Counted from the first letter of the stretch, positions 45,250 to 55,028 are shown. The stretch is DNA of 64,000 bases from Dyadobacter sp. MSC1_007 (GCF_023667495.1 NZ_JAMOZL010000011.1:271204-335203); one strand, 5' to 3'. Notes: generated by a model from the sequence alone, not told the origin. Program-made: numbers and translations.

Positions 45250-45576
45250 TTAATATTTTTTAGATGGTTTAACATGTGGCTCAGGCTCAGAGCGGTGAAA
45301 ATTCATTGCCGCTTTGGTTTGAGTCCGAGTTTCTGGTTTTTCACTTTTTTGAATTGGCATTTGTTGAACGCCCCACTTTTTCATTTTAGCGCGGATGTAT
45401 TTGACATCATAGAGCGACACTGCTTCGGTCGAGAGCTTCTCATTGATTACGTCAACCAGAAACTTGGCAGACATATTGGATGTAAAAAGATCGCGATACA
45501 GCTCAAAAAGCATCCGCTTGCGTTTTGGGTCTTTCCGTTCACAGAGCTTCAAGACCAACTCTTTGGTTATCTCCAT
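45250..45576 (-). CDS. Small operon protein, unknown function
   Basis: 108 residues from ATG at 45576 (MEITKELVLKLCERKD); the extra upstream frame contains the previous stop region. Helical first half (KRMLFELYRDLFTSNMSAKFLVDVINEKL; YIRAKMKKWGVQQMP) and a polar tail (KPETRTQTKAAMNF). It could be a ParB-like or HTH partner of the ATPase, but this is not shown. Confidence 0.6.
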   Translation of the reverse strand: MEITKELVLKLCERKDPKRKRMLFELYRDLFTSNMSAKFLVDVINEKLSTEAVSLYDVKYIRAKMKKWGVQQMPIQKSEKPETRTQTKAAMNFHRSEPEPHVKPSKKY

Positions 45577-45580
45577 AGTG

Positions 45581-45877
45581 TCAATGGTTAAGCTTGTGAT
45601 GTTCCCGGGACTCAATCCTGTGGTGCCAGTGCCGGAGAACGGCCTCGGAGAAATATATTTTTCCCGCCTGGCGGATAAATGGCAGATATCCCTTGGTGCA
45701 ATGGTAGTAAAGCTTTTGCGCAGAGACTGTTTTCAGCAGCCGCTTTGCTTCGCGCACATCGACGAGATGATCCATGCAAACCGCAGGATCTGAACGGATT
45801 GTGGAAAGGCTTTTCTCCTGAAAGTTGGAGTTTTTGTTTGGATCGCGGATGCTGGCATCCAGAGTTTTCTTTTTCAT
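45581..45877 (-). CDS. Helix-turn-helix protein at the head of the ParA-like operon
   Basis: 98 residues from ATG at 45877 (MKKKTLDASIRD). The C-terminal part VDVREAKRLLKTVSAQKLYYHCTKGYLPFIRQAGKIYFSEAVLRHW has the MerR/excisionase-type helix-turn-helix form and resembles the HTH gene at 37310. First gene of the operon, a likely regulator. Confidence 0.72.
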   Translation of the reverse strand: MKKKTLDASIRDPNKNSNFQEKSLSTIRSDPAVCMDHLVDVREAKRLLKTVSAQKLYYHCTKGYLPFIRQAGKIYFSEAVLRHWHHRIESREHHKLNH

Positions 45878-45971
45878 TTTGCCTGTTTGTTGAAACATGC
45901 TGGCAAAATTGAGGGTCGAGGACCAGGAATTCCTTCGCGTGGTTCGCCCGGGAATGAAAAGAAGTTTCTAC

Positions 45972-46861
45972 TTATAAATCACGAAGAAGCAATCTTACCT
46001 CTGTTAAATATTTAGTGCGAGGATTGCCTTTTGCACCATCAAATTGGCTGAGCTCTTCGGCCTGGAATGCTTTTACGAATGAGCTTTGCTCAAAATCGTG
46101 CACCAGCCAGGAATTGAAGAGTGCTGCGATCTGCGGTGCGTCTAAAATCTTTTCGATATACCGTCTTTCAAATAAAACATAGTAAAGAGCTGCTATATAA
46201 AGCCTTCCACCTTTGGATTGCTTACAATACCTGTAAGTCCCGGTATCGCCGATTGGAGCGATCCATTGCGATTTTACCAGAATTTCTTTAAGCATTGGAA
46301 TGTATCCAACTTCTCGTCTGTACTCTCGCCAGCGAATTGCTCGTGAAAATGGCCGGTCATCTGCACGCGCGAAGTGTTTTTCAAGTGCCCAGCGGCCTTT
46401 CTCGCTTCCTGAACAAGTAGCGCGAGTTCTTCTTTCCAATTCTCTAAATCTAGGAGCTTGTCAGTAACCGCTTCCGACGACAATGTTTGAAGCCATTCGG
46501 AAATCGATGTTAAAGCCTCACAAACCGCTTCTTGTGACGCATAATCCTTCCTTGATAAAAGCCTCTCAAATATCTCCCGGTTGTGTCTGAGAATAAATGC
46601 TGTGCGGCACTTGACCTGCCGAATCCTTTTTCGTCTGGTCGCCGAAAACCAACAATAAATCCAGTCCATCTCGGAAAGACCCCGCTCATGGGAATTGAGA
46701 AATCCGTGGATGTCATTGGGCCTTATCGTAAACGAATACCTATTATGATAAAGGATCAGAAGCCGGTTCAGACTGGTGAAATCGTTCTCAAACAAAGTCC
46801 CAGACAACTCCTCGACGATATATTTCAAAAAGGGATAGAGAAAATTGGAGTGAAGATTCAT
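45972..46861 (-). pseudogene. Uncharacterised element protein, frameshifted
   Basis: Two overlapping frames. The first (46861 to 46274) reads MNLHSNFLYPFLKYIVEELS, ENDFTSLNRLLILYHNRYSF and SEMDWIYCWFSATRRKRIRQVKC, then stops after LDTFQCLKKFW. The second, to 45972, gives MLKEILVKSQWIAPIGDTGTYRYCKQSKGGRLY. Adding one A near TTAAAGAAATTC (46280-46291) rejoins them into about 296 residues. Many aromatic and basic residues suggest a DNA-binding regulator of the element, but I cannot name the family. Confidence 0.65.
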
Positions 46862-47228
46862 AGCAAAGTAACCGCTTAATACTTCTCAGCAATTTACTGA
46901 CCCAAGATTACTTTTCATAGTTTGTTGCAAAGTCGTTATAAATAAGTTGTGCTGTGAAACCTTCGCTATCACCAGCCTATCAGGACGATCAGATCAAAAT
47001 CGATAGTGCTTGGGCAACCAGCGGTTCCCGCCGACCAAAATTTAATTCAACTAACGAAATTACGCAACGTAAAACTCTCGCAATAATTGACGCGGCAACA
47101 TATAAATAGCCGTTAAATAAATCTAAAAAAGTTAATATAACCATCTGATAAACATAGAGTAAATTTAAGAGCAATACATGAATTCTCAATACGCAGTCAA
47201 ACCCAAAGCAACTCTATAACTTTAAAAT
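46862..47228. other. Non-coding gap before the EEP gene
   Basis: 367 bp, AT-rich. Nothing recognised; a 66-residue hydrophobic minus-strand frame (46989-47189) was judged incidental. Confidence 0.4.
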
Positions 47229-48341
47229 ATGCCATACTACTCCTATCTCCGAAGTGACTTCAAAGACCAGTCCCAGCGCTCTTTCGTGGTCAATAAACTG
47301 ATAAAATTAAAAGATCAGCTAGCCAACCAGGTGCCAAGCAAGGAGTCCGAAAATGCACTCTTACTAGCGACCTGGAATATTCGCGATTTTGGTAAGCTAA
47401 ATAGACGGGGCTATGGCTCAAGAACCAAGGACAGCCACTATTACATCGCAGAAATTATTTCTGCCTTTGACATAGTTGCGGTGCAAGAGGTTAACGAACT
47501 TGAGGAATGGGGAAAAGTTATGAGGATTCTCGGATCAGCCTACGACTACATCGCTACTGATGTGACCGACGATGGGATTGGGGGAAATGGTGAAAGGCTT
47601 ACTTTCGTCTATGATAAGCGAAAAGTTTGGTTTAAGAATATTGCCGGCGAAATAGTTTTGCCCAAAAAACTGCTAATTTCCGACTCAGAAGTAACTGAAA
47701 CAAATGACGACCTTGCTAGTGGCAAGCAGTTCCGGCGTACCCCTTACGTCGTTTCATTTCAGTCAAGTTGGTTTAAGTTTGACATCTGCACTGTGCACAT
47801 CTATTATGGGGAGGGAAGCTCTGGGCTTCGCCAGAGAATTTTAGAAATCGGAACTATTGCAAAGTACCTCAGTGACCGAGCGGATAAAGCATTGTCCAAG
47901 GATGAGAAAGCGACAATATTATTAGGTGATTTCAATATCATTCGCCCCGATCATAAAACAATGCAGGCTTTGGAGTCAAATGGATTTGTCATTCCCAAGA
48001 ACATAAAATCTCGAAGATCGAATGTTATAGAAACCAAGCACTACGATCAGATTGCATTCAAGAGTAAACAGGAGGTGATCGATTTTATTGACTCCAAGAA
48101 TAACTCCGGCGTTTTCAAAATTTTCGAATCAGTTTATCAGGAAACCGACGACGATTATAATTTCTACAAACCTGAAGTCATAAAGTCTCAAAATGGATCC
48201 AGATTAGCGATTGATTCAGATAATCTTCGCAAATATTATTCCGATTGGAAAACGTACCAAATGTCTGATCACAATTTACTATGGGCAAGGATAAACATTA
48301 ATAAAAGTGTGGAATATCTACAAGGATTGATCAATACCTAG
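47229..48341 (+). CDS. Endonuclease/exonuclease/phosphatase-family (EEP) protein
   Basis: 370 residues. EEP landmarks: LLLATWNIRDFGKLN (N50), DIVAVQEVNELEE (E87), ILLGDFNIIRPDH, and near the end QMSDHNLLWARI. These match the DNase I-like metal-dependent phosphodiester hydrolase fold. No signal peptide. The central insertion (SDSEVTETNDDLASGKQFRRT) is like that of DNase-related EEP proteins. It is the intact gene next to several decayed ones, so it may be recent cargo; a DNA or nucleotide target is inferred only. Confidence 0.8.
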   Translation: MPYYSYLRSDFKDQSQRSFVVNKLIKLKDQLANQVPSKESENALLLATWNIRDFGKLNRRGYGSRTKDSHYYIAEIISAFDIVAVQEVNELEEWGKVMRILGSAYDYIATDVTDDGIGGNGERLTFVYDKRKVWFKNIAGEIVLPKKLLISDSEVTETNDDLASGKQFRRTPYVVSFQSSWFKFDICTVHIYYGEGSSGLRQRILEIGTIAKYLSDRADKALSKDEKATILLGDFNIIRPDHKTMQALESNGFVIPKNIKSRRSNVIETKHYDQIAFKSKQEVIDFIDSKNNSGVFKIFESVYQETDDDYNFYKPEVIKSQNGSRLAIDSDNLRKYYSDWKTYQMSDHNLLWARININKSVEYLQGLINT

Positions 48342-48900
48342 AAATTGTTCGGCCTTTCCGATGCCGATGTTCTGCTTATCATTCTAGGCGCCGCTATCTC
48401 GCCCGTATCGACGTTCTTCGTGACCCAATTCAATGATAAACAAGTTGACAAGAGAGCCAAACGAATAAACACTTCTTCGATATTGTTCCTGCGGCTAAGA
48501 TAGTAGGCCGTAAAGGGGGCAATGGCCGTCAAGGCCAATATTGATTTCTGGTACTCCTTGGAAATTTCCTATACGTCTGGCGCCATATATTGGCTTAGCA
48601 TCGACTTGATTATCGGTCCATATGCCTGGTTGGCCAGGTTCAGGGCGGCTTCGTCTAAGAGACTTGACCAGGTATCATGCCTACGACTTTCCGAATAATT
48701 TTTTCCCAGATATCTGTCTGGATCACTCCGGTCAATACAGTAGTAGGTTTCTAAGAGGAGGAACAGCACGGTCTTCAGGGTCTTTCATTGTCAACCAGGA
48801 ACGGTACGAAATCCTCAGCTGTGCCAGCATAAAGGCCAGTAGGGCGACAATCACAGGAAGGAGAAGGGTCTTAATCTTAATTAGAAAATTCTAAAAGACA
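48338..48900 (-). pseudogene. Decayed membrane protein gene
   Basis: On the minus strand the frame with MLFLLLETYYCIDRSDPDRYLGK and QAYGPIIKSMLSQYMAPDV stops at TAG (48569-48571) and, in the same frame, continues ALTAIAPFTAYYLSRRNN to a stop at 48338. Further upstream, about 48850-48900, IKIKTLLLPVIVALLAFM is in another frame. One membrane-protein gene broken by a nonsense codon and frameshifts. The 142 bp beyond it (48901-49042) show nothing. Confidence 0.55.
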
Positions 48901-49042
48901 TGTTATGATCATAAGAGGTGGATTGCGCACTACATCCCCACCAGTATTATGCACTACGGTTGGTACCTGAAGTGGTCCAAAACAATCTTCACGCTCTGAA
49001 TCGGGTTTCCTAAATCTTCGATGAGCTTGGATACTCTGTTCC

Positions 49043-49612
49043 CTAGCTCATCGAAGGAAATGATATGCCCTTGATCTTCCTAAAAAGTTCGACTGCATAA
49101 AGGTCTGTCATTCCAGATATAAAATCGATGACGCTCAGGATTTTAGAATACTCGTCCTCTGCATTGGTCAAGAATTGATTTGGGATCAATTCGACAAGCT
49201 TTTTATCATGCTTGGTGCTATTTCTTAAATAGGCCGATACAAATTCCTCTAGCAATCCGTCGATAACCTTGTAGCCTGCAAGCTCGATTTGAACAACAGA
49301 AGAGTAGTTGTATATCTTCTTTGTACTTATTTCCTTTATCGCTTTCATTGCCCTTAACAATGCGGGATCAATTCTTTCAATAAGCGAGTCATTAAAAGTC
49401 CCAGCCAAAATTGAATCTTGCTCTTTGAAGAATACTTCAGAACAGACCGAAACAAGTGCGTTTATCGACTTCGCTCGTAATAAAGATATTTTGGCATCCG
49501 TATCGTCAATTCCCTTCAATCGCTCCGTCAATTTCTCACCTTCACAAATCGGAGAAAGCAAGTCAAAAACGTCAGTATAGGATAGAGTCTTAAGACGGTT
49601 TAGGGATACTTA
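49043..49612 (-). pseudogene. C-terminal remnant of a dGTPase
   Basis: The frame reads LNRLKTLSYTDVFDLLSP ... SVVQIELAGYKVIDGLLEEFVSAYL ... YSKILSVIDFISGMTDLYAVELFRKIKGI, the C-terminal helical part of deoxyguanosine triphosphate triphosphohydrolases (compare VIDYISGMTDRYA). The HD catalytic half is absent; upstream the frame meets TAA. A TTG at 49561 could start only 172 residues. Non-functional remnant. Confidence 0.75.
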
Positions 49613-49740
49613 CAAGTGGAACTTAAATAATTTCATATTCTTAGACCTCGAAAATGTTACAGCGATGTTGTTGCAATGGAGAGAGAGTATGGATCATAGC
49701 GTTAGGGCGAATAGCATTCAAAAAAACGGGGAAAATCTTG

Positions 49741-50556
49741 CTATCCACTTGGTGACCCTTGGTTATTCGCAGATTCAATCAACCTCATCTTGTCAACAAC
49801 GGCTAGCGCGTCATCGACAATTGACGCACCCGAAATCAACTTGGAAATTTCGCTAAGTATTTTTTGTTCCATAAGGTCGACGATAATATTAAACCCATTT
49901 ACACCTCTGCCGTTTTTAAGAAATTCCACTTCCTGTTTTGTAAGGGCTGATTCAAAAATCTGAATCATTCCCGAGTCGGCATTCCAGGTAACAACTTTTT
50001 CCGTTTCAGCCGCGTTCATCAACAAATAAACCATTCTACCGATCATGGCATTATAGGCAGTGACCAGTAAATTAAGTTGAGGACCAATAAAAGGTCGGAG
50101 GCTTTGAAGTAATTCCAAATTCTCAAAAGCCTCATTAAAATACTTAACCTTGTCTATTTGCAATATATCTTCTTCATATGAAGAGCCCCGCCTTGTGTGT
50201 TTCAATGCACCTGACGCCACTTCTTGATGAGTTAATATATTGTTCACATGCGATATCATCGCAGGGACAAGTCTGCTGATATTCTTCGTGCACTCCCATA
50301 ACACTTGAACGGACTCAATCTGCTTCTCAACGATCTTTTGTCTAGACTGACCGCTCTGCCCGATCAATGATAATACGATCGAGTTATTTTGAGAAATTTC
50401 CCCTTTTAATGACTCAAGCTTTTTGTCCGCGCTATGATTCCACGACGTTTTCATCCGCTCCAAAACCAATTTGGACACCAATGCGGAAATCCCACCCGAG
50501 CTAACGACAAATAGTAGAAGAGTTGGCAAGTCGAAATAAACAGTCTGCGATGCCAT
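49741..50556 (-). CDS. Membrane-anchored coiled protein, unknown function
   Basis: 271 residues. One N-terminal TM (LPTLLLFVVSSGGISALVS) then a coiled or helical cytoplasmic region (KKLESLKGEISQNNSIVLSLIG; QKIVEKQIESVQVLWECTKNISRLVPAMIS). No catalytic motif. It lies in the decay-rich accessory zone between the dGTPase remnant and the wHTH gene; accessory-defence context only. Confidence 0.6.
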   Translation of the reverse strand: MASQTVYFDLPTLLLFVVSSGGISALVSKLVLERMKTSWNHSADKKLESLKGEISQNNSIVLSLIGQSGQSRQKIVEKQIESVQVLWECTKNISRLVPAMISHVNNILTHQEVASGALKHTRRGSSYEEDILQIDKVKYFNEAFENLELLQSLRPFIGPQLNLLVTAYNAMIGRMVYLLMNAAETEKVVTWNADSGMIQIFESALTKQEVEFLKNGRGVNGFNIIVDLMEQKILSEISKLISGASIVDDALAVVDKMRLIESANNQGSPSG

Positions 50557-50640
50557 TGACGCACTATTTTGAATGTGGATGATTTAAAAAAAGACCAGCA
50601 GCTGGTTAGTGACGGTGATCGAAATACCGCTCGGAATGTG

Positions 50641-51231
50641 TTATGTCCCCAATGAAGTTAGAAACTTTGTAAGTGCAGGCAGATAGGGCGTAAAGATCGC
50701 CAAATGATTCGCAGCCAGTGAAATAAAGTTTGTGTATGCTCCTGTAAACGCCTGCGTTCCCCTGGTTTCTTTCATCTGGTGAACCAAGGTGATAAGGTCT
50801 TGATTCATTTGGGCATTAGTAGAAATAGTTTCAATGAGAGCGTCGAAAAGATCAGGATTTGAAAAATTAACTGTATTAGTCGAATTGTCAACAGAATTAC
50901 CGGTAACTAGTCTCGCATTAGGCCCGTTGATATGGTAGTTGATTGTGCTAGGCTGGACGCCGAAAGCAAGAGAGTGAGGGTAGTTCGTGTAACCTCCAGT
51001 GCCTAAAAACGATTCAGCCTCGTCATTTACGATCAATCGATAGAACGTGCTTGTTGTTTTTAGATCTTCAACTTCGATGTATCCGTCTTGATCGAACTTT
51101 CGCAGCCCTGTCCACAAATCGTCCCTGCTAAATCCTTGGGGAGGCCTTAACCTGTTTAATGTTGAATGCTTACCGACCCCACATTCTTTAATGACATATC
51201 TAAGGAGCTCGTCTTTTTGTTCAGGACTCAT
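50641..51231 (-). CDS. wHTH protein with Asn-rich module and helical C-terminus
   Basis: 196 residues. N-terminal winged-helix-like part (KDELLRYVIKECGVGKHSTLNRL; RDDLWTGLRKFDQDGYIEVEDLK), then INYHINGPNARLVTG, NSVDNSTNTV and a helical C-terminus ending YTNFISLAANHLAIFTPYLPALTKFL. The INY..xGxNxR..NxxSxDxSTN segment recurs in the gene at 55656-56255. The last part is amphipathic and could oligomerise or touch membrane. I cannot name the family. Confidence 0.7.
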   Translation of the reverse strand: MSPEQKDELLRYVIKECGVGKHSTLNRLRPPQGFSRDDLWTGLRKFDQDGYIEVEDLKTTSTFYRLIVNDEAESFLGTGGYTNYPHSLAFGVQPSTINYHINGPNARLVTGNSVDNSTNTVNFSNPDLFDALIETISTNAQMNQDLITLVHQMKETRGTQAFTGAYTNFISLAANHLAIFTPYLPALTKFLTSLGT

Positions 51232-51351
51232 TTTATCAGATGTGAAAAGGGTTATATGTCCATAATCTTACCACAATCCAATCAAATGTCAAAATAGTTT
51301 TTACTTTGCGTAACAAATTAAAAGTCATGGTCATTACTTTAAACTATCACA

Positions 51352-51618
51352 GTGTGGCGACATAGTAAAATTAAAAGCCGACATTCCCAAGCGGGATCAC
51401 GAGTAAAATTCGTTGTTGCAAAGAACAAGGAGGGAATAATAAGGGTTATGAGTGTCATGGGCGCAAATTGTTTCATTGAAGGCGACGACCCTGGGAATTG
51501 GGAAGCTAGAAGGTTTTATTGGAAAGATGTCGACCGATACAGCACTCCGATTTCGGGCAACAATTACAAATTACATCGACTGATCTCTATTGAATTGAAT
51601 CGATCCCGCCGAAGATGA
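51352..51618 (+). pseudogene. Possible YodC/DUF2158-like gene, frameshifted
   Basis: Upstream in another frame is CGDIVKLKADIPKRDHE followed by a stop; the 88-codon frame gives VKFVVAKNKEGIIRVMSVMGANCFIEGDDPGNWE and ARRFYWKDVDRYS. Together they resemble a small protein that begins GDIV.LK and ends with a W-containing loop, as in DUF2158 proteins. Whether any product is made is uncertain. Confidence 0.35.
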
Positions 51619-51810
51619 TTTCTTTGCTTCCGGTAATGAAGTCTCTTTCCAACAAAAGAAACTCGTTTTTAGGTTTTTCACCATAAACCTCCATGCCTTT
51701 ACACAAATGTATAAGTATAAGCGACTTATCACGGTTAAATCACGCAACGTTTAGCGTAAATCTAGTCGAGAATTGAAGTTAATCCTTTTTAGGATCCCAT
51801 ACTGTTTAAC

Positions 51811-53631
51811 TCAAATACTAATTCTCTCTAATTCGGCCACAATCCTGCGCTTTTGCTCTTCCAGTTCTCTGATATATCGATCCTTGTCGTGTTCAGACCG
51901 CAAATCGTTAAATGAGCGCTTGTAATCGTAGCCAAGTAAGATTTCAAGTTCATCCTTGTACGCCATAAATGGCTCGAATAGTTGATGATAGGCCCTGCCG
52001 ACGGCCCCGACGAAGAGCTTAGTTTCTGGCTGGTGCCGGATATCTCCCGATTTTAATATCTGCTTATCCGAAATCCCGGGGTATGGATCTATATATATGA
52101 TTCTTTTTATTCCCAACTGGTACGCCTTTTTTGAACACAATTCACAGGGAGATGCAGTGGTAAAAAGGTAACCATCCTTTAAACCCTCTCCACCGTATTT
52201 GGCAATTTGCAGCATTGCATTCTCCTCGGCATGCAAAGAACGGGTGTGAACCTGGTTCTTATTATTGTCCATACAATTCTGGCCATCTTTGAAGCAAAAA
52301 GATAAGTTCCGACCAGTCATGGTAGATCGATTTATTGAATCCGACGAAAAAGTTTTCCTTACTAAATTTCTGTATTTTTCGCCCTTTTCATACTCACTAA
52401 ACGATTCGTTATCAGAGTTTTGCAGTAAGTCATCTACGCTGCGCAACAGGCATGGAGTTTGCCCCTCGGCCGTATTGTTCCATCCGATTGATTTGAGGGA
52501 AAAAGAACTGTCCGTGACCACTGCTCCAACTTGACGTGATATGCAGCCACTGTTATACTTTGCAGTGTACGCAATTTGCATTCCGCGTTCCTCGGGAGTT
52601 GGAGTAATTAACCCAGGATGTAGTATTAGAGCAATGTACCGTAGAATATCCTGCTTTAACGTTTTAATAGCATCGCCCGAAGTAATTGGGTCATTAGGAT
52701 TGTGAAGGTAAATATCGGCAACTTGAATGCAAGTCTGGATGTCCTGCTTGAAAAACCTTTCTTCTGTACTAAGATTCTTTGTATACTCCTGGTCAAGAGC
52801 CTTCAGTTGATAATAATTGTAATATCTATTTTGCCTTGTAAGGCGAACCTCCTCTTCGGTGTTCACTGCAAAAAGGTAAAATGCAGAATAGCGTTCCTTA
52901 AAATACCTACTTTCCATCGAATTTCGGATCGAGTCAATCGCGATTCGAGCAGTTTTGTCCGACCGCTTTCGTACAATTTTTATTAGTTGCCTAATGACCT
53001 CAGCAATTATATAACAGTTGCTGGGATCAAATTCACCATCCGATAGCGGATCGCCCGTTTTGCGAAGGTTGTCACCAAAACACTGGTAAGGGTGATAACC
53101 ACTGGTAATTCCTAAAGTAAGAAGTGCATTTTTCCATTCTAGGGAGAACTTTTCGATCGTTTTTTCTCGAAAGAACAGCTCAAAAGCCTTTTCTTCATCA
53201 AGTAGCCACTTTTCTCCATCAAGATGATTGACAAACAGGTTACTGACAAGCTCGGAAGTCATCAAGAAAGTGGGTGTGATGTTTGCCATCATTTCTTCGA
53301 TTAACGCCTGTTTATCAGAATACTTTCGTATTAAGAAATCCTTGATTTCCTGTGGCGGCTTGTGGAGGAGAAACGCCGTTATTACATCCGAAGCTCTAAT
53401 AAGCGTGAATGGGTGCCAGTTATCCTTGAGAAAATTGTACGAGATCTTATACTTTCTCTGCTCATTTGATGGTCTAGCCTCAAGGGTTGGCGATGGGAAG
53501 TTGCATTCGGCAAATGTATTATTAAGCAATATTTCGGCGGCTGTAGTACAACCAGAACCCAATCGCCCTGTTAATCCGACAACAACAAAGTTCTTTCTAA
53601 GATTGTAAAGTGACGTTAAATCATTTTTCAT
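51811..53631 (-). CDS. Antiphage deoxycytidylate deaminase (AvcD/DCD type)
   Basis: 606 residues from ATG at 53631 (MKNDLTSLYNLRKNF); 12 codons of upstream frame are unlikely. N-terminal P-loop VVGLTGRLGSGCTT (about 17-30) and, at the C-terminus, a zinc deaminase site: HAEENAML (H467, E469) and TASPCELC (C496, C499). The middle is a long linker. This P-loop plus deaminase layout is that of DCD/AvcD defence enzymes, which deplete dCTP/dCMP pools on phage attack. A structured noncoding RNA (AvcI) upstream is expected for that system; see 53632-53884. Role in this host is inferred. Confidence 0.82.
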   Translation of the reverse strand: MKNDLTSLYNLRKNFVVVGLTGRLGSGCTTAAEILLNNTFAECNFPSPTLEARPSNEQRKYKISYNFLKDNWHPFTLIRASDVITAFLLHKPPQEIKDFLIRKYSDKQALIEEMMANITPTFLMTSELVSNLFVNHLDGEKWLLDEEKAFELFFREKTIEKFSLEWKNALLTLGITSGYHPYQCFGDNLRKTGDPLSDGEFDPSNCYIIAEVIRQLIKIVRKRSDKTARIAIDSIRNSMESRYFKERYSAFYLFAVNTEEEVRLTRQNRYYNYYQLKALDQEYTKNLSTEERFFKQDIQTCIQVADIYLHNPNDPITSGDAIKTLKQDILRYIALILHPGLITPTPEERGMQIAYTAKYNSGCISRQVGAVVTDSSFSLKSIGWNNTAEGQTPCLLRSVDDLLQNSDNESFSEYEKGEKYRNLVRKTFSSDSINRSTMTGRNLSFCFKDGQNCMDNNKNQVHTRSLHAEENAMLQIAKYGGEGLKDGYLFTTASPCELCSKKAYQLGIKRIIYIDPYPGISDKQILKSGDIRHQPETKLFVGAVGRAYHQLFEPFMAYKDELEILLGYDYKRSFNDLRSEHDKDRYIRELEEQKRRIVAELERISI

Positions 53632-53884
53632 AGTGAAGCAAGAAGGGTAGATTATATAATGTAGCAATATAACTAAAATTAGATTATTTGATACTTAATG
53701 AATTTTCAACCTGAAAATAGCACTTGTGTAATTTGGGTAAAGCTGTAAAGGAAAGCGAATTTCCGGCTACACTGTATCGCAGCACGACACGGTCGCCAAC
53801 CAACTAATGATATTTTCGATACCATTACTTGGATACTATTTCATAACTTCGTAACTTTCTCATCAACACTAAACATACACGGCC
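53632..53884. other. Intergenic region upstream of avcD-like gene
   Basis: 253 bp separate the deaminase (minus) from the small gene (plus). It is AT-rich with one GC-rich part (about 53760-53800). In AvcID systems an inhibitory RNA is made from this position. I found no clear consensus promoter or strong hairpin by eye, so the RNA is only a possibility. Confidence 0.3.
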
Positions 53885-54103
53885 ATGGAAGACATCCAAA
53901 AAGCGTTGAGCTATTTCGCGAAAAGTGACATGCTCGACAAAGACGAGTTCGAAAATGAGATTTGGCAAAAGGAAGTCGGACCCGCGATAGTACTCTTGGA
54001 GAAAAATGGTTTGGCGAAGGTCTATTATTCCAATGAGGAAGATTATCCGATTGCCGGAGATTTAAAACTTGCAGGCAAAGAAGCTAAGGCAAAGCTCTCT
54101 TAG
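53885..54103 (+). CDS. Small protein divergent from the deaminase
   Basis: 72 residues: DIQKALSYFAKSDMLDKDEFENEIWQK, then GPAIVLLEKNGLAKVYYSNEEDYPIAGDLKLAG. It looks like a small winged-helix or alpha/beta protein, but the family is not known to me. It is divergent from avcD and has its own terminator. Confidence 0.6.
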   Translation: MEDIQKALSYFAKSDMLDKDEFENEIWQKEVGPAIVLLEKNGLAKVYYSNEEDYPIAGDLKLAGKEAKAKLS

Positions 54104-54122
54104 ATTGTAAAACTGTTTAATG

Positions 54123-54150
54123 GCCTGACGGATATTCTGTCAGGGCTTTT
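54123..54150 (+). terminator. Terminator of the small gene
   Basis: Stem CCTGAC / GTCAGG with an outer GC and a 9-nt loop, followed by CTTTTC. It lies 20 bp past the stop at 54103. Confidence 0.7.
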
Positions 54151-54195
54151 CTTTCATTATTGCCGCTCGTAGGTGTCGCTAATAGTGCCGTTCGT

Positions 54196-54514
54196 CTAGA
54201 TGTACTCGACCTCATCGGCAGATACCCGGTACTTCACGCCAGTTTCGCTGACCTGGAAGACCGCATTTCCCAATGGACGTAATTTCTGCTCTGACGGTTC
54301 TTTCTTTGTAGATCCGGTAATAAGATGCCTTCGTCTTCGATTTGTCAGTATACGTTATCAGTGCATTAAGTTCCCATACATGGTCATAAAATCTAGCGAT
54401 GACTGCATCCTCTGAAATACCTTTGGGAAGTTTGTTAGCAGTTTCCGGTTCTGTCGATTCTTTGTACTGCAATATCGCCGAAATCGGTTCCCCATCTTCG
54501 TCAGTTTCTGGCAA
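54196..54514 (-). pseudogene. Broken unidentified gene
   Basis: One frame reads ISAILQYKESTEPETANKLP and FYDHVWELNALITYTDKSKTKASYYRIYKE; a shift at about 54290-54305 leads into QKLRPLGNAVFQVSETGVKYRV to a stop at 54196. No ATG lies upstream before a stop, so the 5' end is lost. Family unknown. Confidence 0.5.
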
Positions 54515-54769
54515 ATATACACCCGCTAGTAAGAATGGTTTAGGTTCTTACAGAAAATGATGAGAGTGATTTTGCTCGAACCGCCGAATACAACATGTTG
54601 ATTATTAGCAGAATGACTTATTTGGAGAACAAGGCTTGCATCAATAATCTCCCCAACTTCTGTAAATTCTCATCAGCTATTGTTACTGACCGCTACCGAA
54701 GTTATCCAGACGCACGACAAGTTAAAGGGTGTAAAGAGCTGGCGTATCTGGCAGCAAAACTATGATGAA

Positions 54770-55028
54770 GGCGAACGTACAACACTGCTATTGCGAGGAG
54801 CTTGCAGCCGATTATAGCGTTACAACCCTGAATCGTTATTGGGAGGGTTACAACGATCCGAACCATTTATGGACATAAGCGTCCACTGATCAGCGCAACA
54901 AACTCGCCGCTCTGTTCTCTGGAACCTCACAACAACAAGCAAAATTCTACGACTCATCTGCAACAGCAGATAACCGGCGTTTCCAGGATCAACAGCTCGA
55001 TAATAGATTTAAGAAGCCGAACTTATAG
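54770..55028 (+). pseudogene. Decayed gene remnant with in-frame stop
   Basis: The frame reads CEELAADYSVTTLNRYWEGY NDPNHLWT, then TAA, then DQRNKLAALFSGTSQQQAKF and RRFQDQQLDNRFKKPNL to a stop at about 55028. It overlaps the end of the next minus-strand gene. Protein-like but unidentified. The stretch 54515-54769 before it shows nothing else. Confidence 0.4.

Noticed and set aside
46989..47189. 66-residue hydrophobic frame on the minus strand
   Set aside because: AT-rich gap, no partner or recognisable family; probably chance.
49043..49561. Functional 172-residue protein from TTG at 49561
   Set aside because: It is only the C-terminal part of a dGTPase without the HD site.
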